Assembly: GCA_010015745.1 (NCBI GenBank)
Contig: ML978192.1
Span: forward strand, 186,001-250,000
Length of the DNA stretch: 64,000 nucleotides
Origin: Setomelanomma holmii
Taxonomy: Eukaryota > Ascomycota > Dothideomycetes > Pleosporales > Phaeosphaeriaceae
Direction of reading: 5' to 3'
The stretch's first letter is position 1, and each line of letters opens with the position of its first letter. The position numbers and the translations under genes are program-made. The notes below the pieces were generated by a model, which made no database searches, was not told where the DNA came from, and saw only the letters and a list, made by a program, of their open reading frames with translations. Positions 58,924-64,000 of this stretch are shown here, one piece after another.

Positions 58924-59683
58924 GACCACAACGTCCGGCTTCTAGCTCTCCATGGTGGTAAGTATCCCCCGTTTCGTTCCTTTGTACAATCAATGGCTGA
59001 CTGCTATGCCTCAGTAATCAGCAACGTCATCTACCATCATCCCAGTTCATCATCAACGACCGCAGAGCTCGCCGCCGGGCAGATGCCAATCTCTACTACT
59101 GTGGAACCTATATCGTGCCTCAGAACACATCGTGACGAAGCTCCCGCCGTTTTGGTCTCGCCCTTCCGCAGACCAACCGCCAGCTTCGAGAGGAGTATCT
59201 TCCAATCTATAACAAGCATATAGACTTACGCATACCGCTGCAATATCTCGCGCTGGTGGTTATCGAGATGATCAGGAAGAACCAGAATTGGTTCTACCAG
59301 CTGGCAAGATAGTCGTAGGATCAATTAACCACGATGACAAGCCCGTAACCGACATCATCCCACTCCTGCGTGTGTGCAAGCGCATTCCGGGGCTGAAGTT
59401 CCATTTCGATACTGCAGGGGAGCGTATAGACGCAGTTTTCAACCTGGACGAGAAAGAGACATGGTGGAGTACATTGCAGAAAGTGATTCGCAAGGTCAGG
59501 GTCTTCCCGGCGGCTTATATTGGGGGTCCGGCCATGATGTTACACTTTAAGAAGCAGTATCGGGAAAATTGGATGTGGCACAACGTTCCCAACAAGGACA
59601 ATCTGAGAGACGTTTGGCTTGAGCGTGTTGGCTTGGACGATCTTACCACTTGGCCGACACTCGAGGTTAGATCCGAATGGTAG
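58924..59683 (+). pseudogene. Degraded tandem paralogue of the 57228 gene
   Basis: The paralogue keeps the same structure: an exon end RLLALHG, a 57-nt GTAAGT..CTCAG intron (58958-59014), then VISNVIYHH, matching the intact LALPTEVRNLIYKH. No start codon lies before the first exon (TAA at 58921). The continuation RRFGLALPQTNRQLREEYLP is in another frame and preceded by an in-frame TGA. The C-terminal half (LVLPAGKIVVGSINHDDKPV, VWLERVGLDDLTTWPTLEV) is in a third frame. Side-by-side comparison with the intact copy makes the breaks clear: loss of start, one stop and two frameshifts. The C-terminal 131 codons remain open. Confidence 0.8.
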
Positions 59684-59751
59684 AGGCAGAACACAACTGC
59701 ATTCTAATCAATTCTGTCTAAGGACCAATCCCAAAGCTTAGTAATTTGCCA

Positions 59752-60342
59752 CTAGATGACGGCCACATATCCTGCATCACCGGAGTTCTTCGACGTCATA
59801 TAGCATGCACCGCCATCCGCATATCGGATCCACTCCGGTTTTGTGAAGTCAATGCCGATGAAGAGAATTCCATTCGAGCCAATACTATCGGTCCCATCCA
59901 CATAGCCTCCAAAGGTCAGGAGTAACGCGCCGACAACATTTCTGACTTGGTGCGCAAGCTCATGACCGAGACCGTCATTCTCGATTGTCCAGGATGAATT
60001 CTTAGGCAGATCTATGGAAGCTTTGGCGATAGGGTAGCCTTGGATGCCAGCTGTGACACGAATCTCGGAGTTGGAACCATTGTCGTCGCCAGTGGAGAGA
60101 AGGAATAACTTCATTCGCGTTTGCCACGTTTGGAAGGAGGTCGTGTCTTGAGTCGCAAGCTTCGCCTCGGTGGTGGTACGTAAGTTGATTTGAGCTTTGT
60201 TTGCGCCTTTGCCTGAAGACCCAGTTTCCGCAGCGAAGGGTTCCACAAGTTGTGGTTCTCCAACGACAGACGCGAGTGGCCTGATATTGGCAGACTTCGA
60301 CTCAGCCTCGATGTCGGCAGCAAGCTTTGAGAGCGTGGACAT
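59752..60342 (-). CDS. Unknown single-exon protein
   Basis: An intact frame of 196 aa with start context CCACCATG. It begins MSTLSKLAADIEAESKSANI, has a linker, then a compact C-terminal half (RMKLFLLSTGDDNGSNSEIR, GHELAHQVRNVVGALLLTF, GSNGILFIGIDFTKPEWIRY, GGACYMTSKNSGDAGYVAVI) that looks beta-rich. No signal peptide and no known motif. Probably a real gene; function unknown. Confidence 0.6.
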   Translation of the reverse strand: MSTLSKLAADIEAESKSANIRPLASVVGEPQLVEPFAAETGSSGKGANKAQINLRTTTEAKLATQDTTSFQTWQTRMKLFLLSTGDDNGSNSEIRVTAGIQGYPIAKASIDLPKNSSWTIENDGLGHELAHQVRNVVGALLLTFGGYVDGTDSIGSNGILFIGIDFTKPEWIRYADGGACYMTSKNSGDAGYVAVI

Positions 60343-60675
60343 GGTGGAGGTTGACTTTTGAAGTGTTCATTCTTGTGTTCTTGTCTAGGCTAGAGTGATT
60401 CACAGCTTAGTCATATACACACGAACCACACCCTAGCCTCCCTCAAGAGTTCTCCATTCTATCCGGGTCTTTGATAAATTAACGCCCTCAGTGGGATTTC
60501 AACGTTCTCGTATGCGTGGTCCTTGCTTCATTGTTTTTTGAGGGTGGATCATTGCTTTGCCTGTTATCTGCACTCAAAGGCATCCTGTCAAGTTTCTCAA
60601 CAGGAAGGTCCACCGAATCATTTCGAGGAAGCGTAGAAGGCTGGGTCAAGGATGTTACCAGGGATGACTGCTGTC
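60343..60675. other. Spacer between two minus-strand genes
   Basis: Promoter of the unknown single-exon gene and 3' flank of the membrane-protein gene. Nothing else seen. Confidence 0.4.
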
Positions 60676-63227
60676 CTAAACATTCTTCTCTTTCCCAGCA
60701 TACACCTGCCCAACAACAGGCATCTCCACAGTCCCCGTCGAGAACGAACAATGCCCAACCCCATTCTCAACCACACCCACAACACCCCACTGCACCTTTT
60801 CCACCGCCGCCGTTGCCCCATCATATTCTCTCTTGTCCAAATGGCACGCCGCACTCATTGCCATACTACAGCTCCCTGCTAATGGCATACCCTGCCGGTA
60901 AGGTATATAGCCAAAAGCTATAATCGCCGCCACCATGAGCACACCGAGAATGATGACAGAGACAATAGCGATAGGACTATATCCACACGTCTTCATATCA
61001 ATGGCATAACCATAACTACTCAGCCCGCTCCCAGGCTCGCCGAAGACGGTGTAGAAGTCGACCGCGACAAGGAAGATAGCTTGCGAGACGAGCCAATGCA
61101 GCATACCACTCAAGGCCATGAGCGGTATGCCGAAGCGATATGGTAGCTGCAGAAAGTATTCAGTGCGCTGCGCGCCGACGGGTTGGCGCGATACTCGCAG
61201 TCCCTTGCGCTTCTGCGCATAAGTCGTCCATTCGTAGGAGAGAAGGAAGGATGTGAACAGTGCGTTGTAGGAAAAGTACAACATCGAGAGTATGACTTGT
61301 GGACTATTGGCCACAATGGCGTTGAGGACCAGGTTGTTAGGTAAACCATTGACCGCAGTTCGGGGGTCGATGGTGCCGTATCCCAGTTTCGCTAATGCGG
61401 CGAGGGATCGAGGTGTGCCGGTAGGCAAAGATGAGATGCCCCATGCTAGGAGCGATGAAACTATTATCAGTGCACAGGAAAAGCTATGGGGAGGTCAGAT
61501 AATGGCCACGGGGACGGTTTCTGGGTCTTACATCGCGATAGTGGTAGCACGGCGTTTTCTGCTAACCACGTCTTTCCATCTCAATCGAGGATTCTGCCAT
61601 TCGCGTGCACCAGTCTGGTACCCTGTCTTCTTGACATCGCGAACTGAAAAGAGACACATGTTCTTCGTCGTAGGGTCATTTGTTTCAAGAAATGAAGCCA
61701 CTGCGTCACCCATTGTGATGAGTGGCTCATCTCGAACACGAAAGGCAACAAGATACATGAGGACAGCTTTGGCTAAAAAGACATTAGCGCATGTTCCTGG
61801 TAAAGAGCAAAGTGGTGCTCGAATAATTTTGCGTCTTGGACTGGTAGCTTTTGCGGATGAAAGGCTACATGAGTAGTCGTTGAGGGCCAAAAACGATGTA
61901 GTCGGCAGGGAGACTTACCAAAGTTCAATACAGTAACGATGACCGCAATGGTTGTCTCGAACTTAAGCCTGCAGTGAGGCTCGGCATGTTGGGCCAAGCA
62001 GTACTCAACTGGCAAATTGATGTGGTCGACACAACCATATTGAGTCGAGTTTGTGCAATAAGGACCCACATGCCATGCACTCAAATTGCTGCGGACACCG
62101 TCAATCATGCTTGAACATGGGCTATCTCCTGCCGAGTCTAGTCCAGAACAAATCCAAGAATATGCGTCAGCAGCAAGTGGGGCCGAATTAGCGTCTCCCG
62201 CAGCGAAAGGATTTGCCCAGAAAACGTGGGAGCCTTTCATGAATCTGTTCGCATTGGCTGACGGTAGCCTGTCGTCACCAGCGACCAACAAGACGTGGCG
62301 TTGGTTGGACTGGATCGACGTGGCATATCGATTCAAGCATTGCGCAGATTCAAGTCGCTCCAGTTTGTTGTTCTTGTAGTCGTTGTGAAGGTCCAAAAGT
62401 ATTGATGGAATGACGCCGCGATAGTTGTCGTAGTATTTGTACTGAAGCGCTAGGACTTCCGTCATGTTCCCATCGGGGACCGTTGAGCAGTTGCGACATT
62501 CAGCATCTTCGAGGAAGGAATTGCCAACCGAAAATGCAAAGTAATCGTTCGAGGAAACACTGCCAAACGCGGCTGAATTGTAGCTGGCTGCCATTAGTAA
62601 AGTCCATTCTTCGACTATGGGAGACTCCTACAATAGATGTAGCGGGAGCGACGTAGTGGCCAGCAAAACCCACAAGATGAGCCTCTGTCTGCTGAGATGC
62701 TTGACATTGCGTATACTCGGGATGCCTATGTCGAGCCATAAACCTAGGGCATGTGCTTTATCGACCTCGCTTCTTGTGGGTGCGGACAGGCATTGCATGC
62801 AGTAGTTGCTGCCGCTAAGCAGGATCGTGCTCAGAATGTTGATGAACACGTGAAGTCCAGTGTTCAGACGCTTCACGCGTTGGCAGTCCCCCTCGATCAG
62901 GATTCCAGAATCTCTTGCGGTTGATCCCCATATCGTCACGATGAGATTGATGAGAAAGACGACGCTTGCCCAGATGGCGAAGTGCAACGCACCAAATCTC
63001 CATCCCGCGAACTGATCGCCGATTATTCTCTGCACTCTTGTCTTCTTGAGGCTCCTGATAGAGGGCACGTCTGAGCCTTGGGCATGTGGTCGGTATTCGG
63101 TTTCCAGATCAACATAGCTTTTTGCGGTCAAATTGCGCAGTTCCGTACTATCGCCGTGATGCCATGGCTGGTAAACTGGCTGTTGTTTCCGCAAATGCTT
63201 GCCCGCGTCAACCACGCGTTTTAGCAT
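60676..63227 (-). CDS. Multi-pass membrane protein (DUF6536-type)
   Basis: Four exons: 63227-62632, 62583-61919, 61772-61532 and 61483-60676, with introns of 48, 146, 59... nt scale and consistent phases; about 769 aa. The N-terminal domain carries the family hallmark: GWRFGALHFAIWASVVFLIN, LNTGLHVFINILSTILLSGS, NYCMQCLSAPTRSEVDKAHA and WLDIGIPSIRNV. A lumenal or extracellular Cys-containing loop follows (about 220-400), then several membrane helices and a Gly/Val-rich tail. Members are fungal plasma- or endomembrane proteins of unknown role, often near accessory genes. The start is taken at MLKRVVDAGKHL; an upstream exon (ATG near 63258 followed by GTACGT) is possible. Confidence 0.82.
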
Positions 63228-63686
63228 GAGAACGATATGAGATACGTACTGTTGAGCATGTTTGCGGGAACAACTTGATTTTGTACACAATGCTTCGCGG
63301 GGGGCCTAAAGTCGTCAACCATAACCTTGCAAAATGGCAGGGCTGGTGACATGGGTACCGAAACAGTGGCGCATGCAGCTAAGGGCCATTTTGTGAGATA
63401 TGGTGGACAGCACAATGTGCGAATTGTATGCACGGATTGTTCCATGCTATATTTGGCAGCACAAAGTATGATGTCAAGAGAAGAACGGTAAAGGAAAGGC
63501 ATGTACTGCCGATAGCCGTTGAAGGTGGAAGCAACCAGTGGGCATGGTAGACGCTAGCCGTTGAGCTTGTGGGGGCCGTCCATCTCGCCTTTAGGCAGGA
63601 ACATGGCCGTCCATCAACACTAGTTTGAGTATCTGATTATTTCATTCCAAATCTTCGACAGCATGCAATAGCTGAGCTTATGATAT
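63228..63686. other. Intergenic spacer
   Basis: Promoter of the membrane-protein gene and 3' flank of CCT3. No other feature. Confidence 0.45.
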
Positions 63687-64000
63687 CTAGTCGTCTCCTC
63701 CGCCGCCGATGGGGCCGCTCACTTGTTTCGCCGCCTTCGCAGCAACAATGTCGTCAACCCTCAAGAGTAAGCATGCGCTCTCTATGGCAGTCTTGACGCT
63801 CTGCTCCTTGACCGCGATGGGTTCCCATACGTTGTATGTCTTCATGTCCACAACCTTCCCAGCATCTCCATCTATTCCCCACGTGCTACCGGTTTGCTTG
63901 CCATCCTCGTATCCTTCGGCGTGTTTTGCTCGTAGTTGTGTGAGGACCTTGATAGGGCTATTGCCAGAGTTCTGGATAAGTGTTCGCGGAATGACTTCCA
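63687..64000 (-). CDS. CCT3: Chaperonin CCT subunit gamma, 3' part
   Basis: The gene runs off the right edge; only the last 104 codons are in the window. They read EVIPRTLIQNSGNSPIKVLT, LRAKHAEGYEDGK, TWGIDGDAGKVVDMK, VWEPIAVKEQSVKTAIESAC, LLLRVDDIVAAKAAK and end in an acidic Gly-rich tail. This is the conserved C-terminus of TCP-1 gamma, a subunit of the cytosolic chaperonin that folds actin and tubulin. Stop at 63687-63689. Gamma is preferred over other subunits because of the IPRTLIQNSG and WEP.AVK.Q..KTA segments. Confidence 0.88.
   Translation of the reverse strand, partial: EVIPRTLIQNSGNSPIKVLTQLRAKHAEGYEDGKQTGSTWGIDGDAGKVVDMKTYNVWEPIAVKEQSVKTAIESACLLLRVDDIVAAKAAKQVSGPIGGGGDD

Noticed and set aside
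1..64000. tRNA, rRNA and CRISPR features
   Set aside because: No T-loop-centred cloverleaf, rRNA-like stretch or regularly spaced repeat was recognised on either strand by reading.

Overview
The window is nuclear DNA of a filamentous ascomycete (Pezizomycotina). The evidence is short GT-AG introns of about 45-100 nt with CTAAC/CTAAT-like branch sites, fungal-only families (FLC/TRP-like channel, fungal-type transcription factor, DUF6536-like membrane protein) and fungal versions of conserved genes. Dothideomycetes seems likely from the overall feel of the proteins, but that is inference. No rRNA, tRNA, CRISPR or intact transposon was recognised.

Layout. 0.5-2.8 kb: FLC-family channel (-). 4.7-5.0 kb: small secreted cysteine-rich protein (-). 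7.2-10.3 kb: C1-tetrahydrofolate synthase (-). 10.6-12.0 kb: SH3-like protein (-). 13.2-14.4 kb: eIF3i (+). 15.0-16.1 kb: histidine-phosphatase-fold protein (+). 16.6-17.1 kb: MBF1 (-). 18.2-19.0 kb: broken SET-domain gene (+). 20.1-22.5 kb: neutral trehalase (-). 22.5-33.5 kb is an 11-kb gene-poor island holding two small multi-exon genes (23.8-24.3 and 28.2-28.6 kb), a diverged direct repeat and possible gene remnants. 33.5-39.6 kb is dense again: neutral ceramidase (-), SPF27/BCAS2 splicing factor (+), an unknown gene (+) and an SDR reductase (-). 40.2-43.9 kb is another gene-poor stretch with a broken LPxEIRxxIY-type gene. 43.9-46.5 kb encodes a SAM + HMG-box + fungal regulator fusion. 48.3-49.4 kb: unknown protein.

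From 50.4 kb the content is accessory: an intronless CoA-disulfide-reductase/rhodanese fusion of bacterial type, a zinc alcohol dehydrogenase broken by two frameshifts, a flavodoxin-like gene with a disturbed 3' end, two small unknown genes, a tandem pair of LPxEIRxxIY genes (first intact, second a pseudogene), an unknown single-exon gene and a DUF6536-like multi-pass membrane protein (-). The 3' end of the chaperonin gene CCT3 closes the window.

Core housekeeping genes (translation, folate metabolism, splicing, trehalose breakdown, chaperonin) have clean, intact structures. The accessory stretches carry several genes that are still recognisable but interrupted by frameshifts or stops, which suggests local birth and decay of genes and not a single operon-like system. 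I did not find a convincing new multi-gene defence or metabolic system. The best leads are the secreted cysteine-rich protein, the CoADR-rhodanese fusion, the SAM-HMG regulator, the series of young pseudogenes and the small genes hidden in the gene-poor island.
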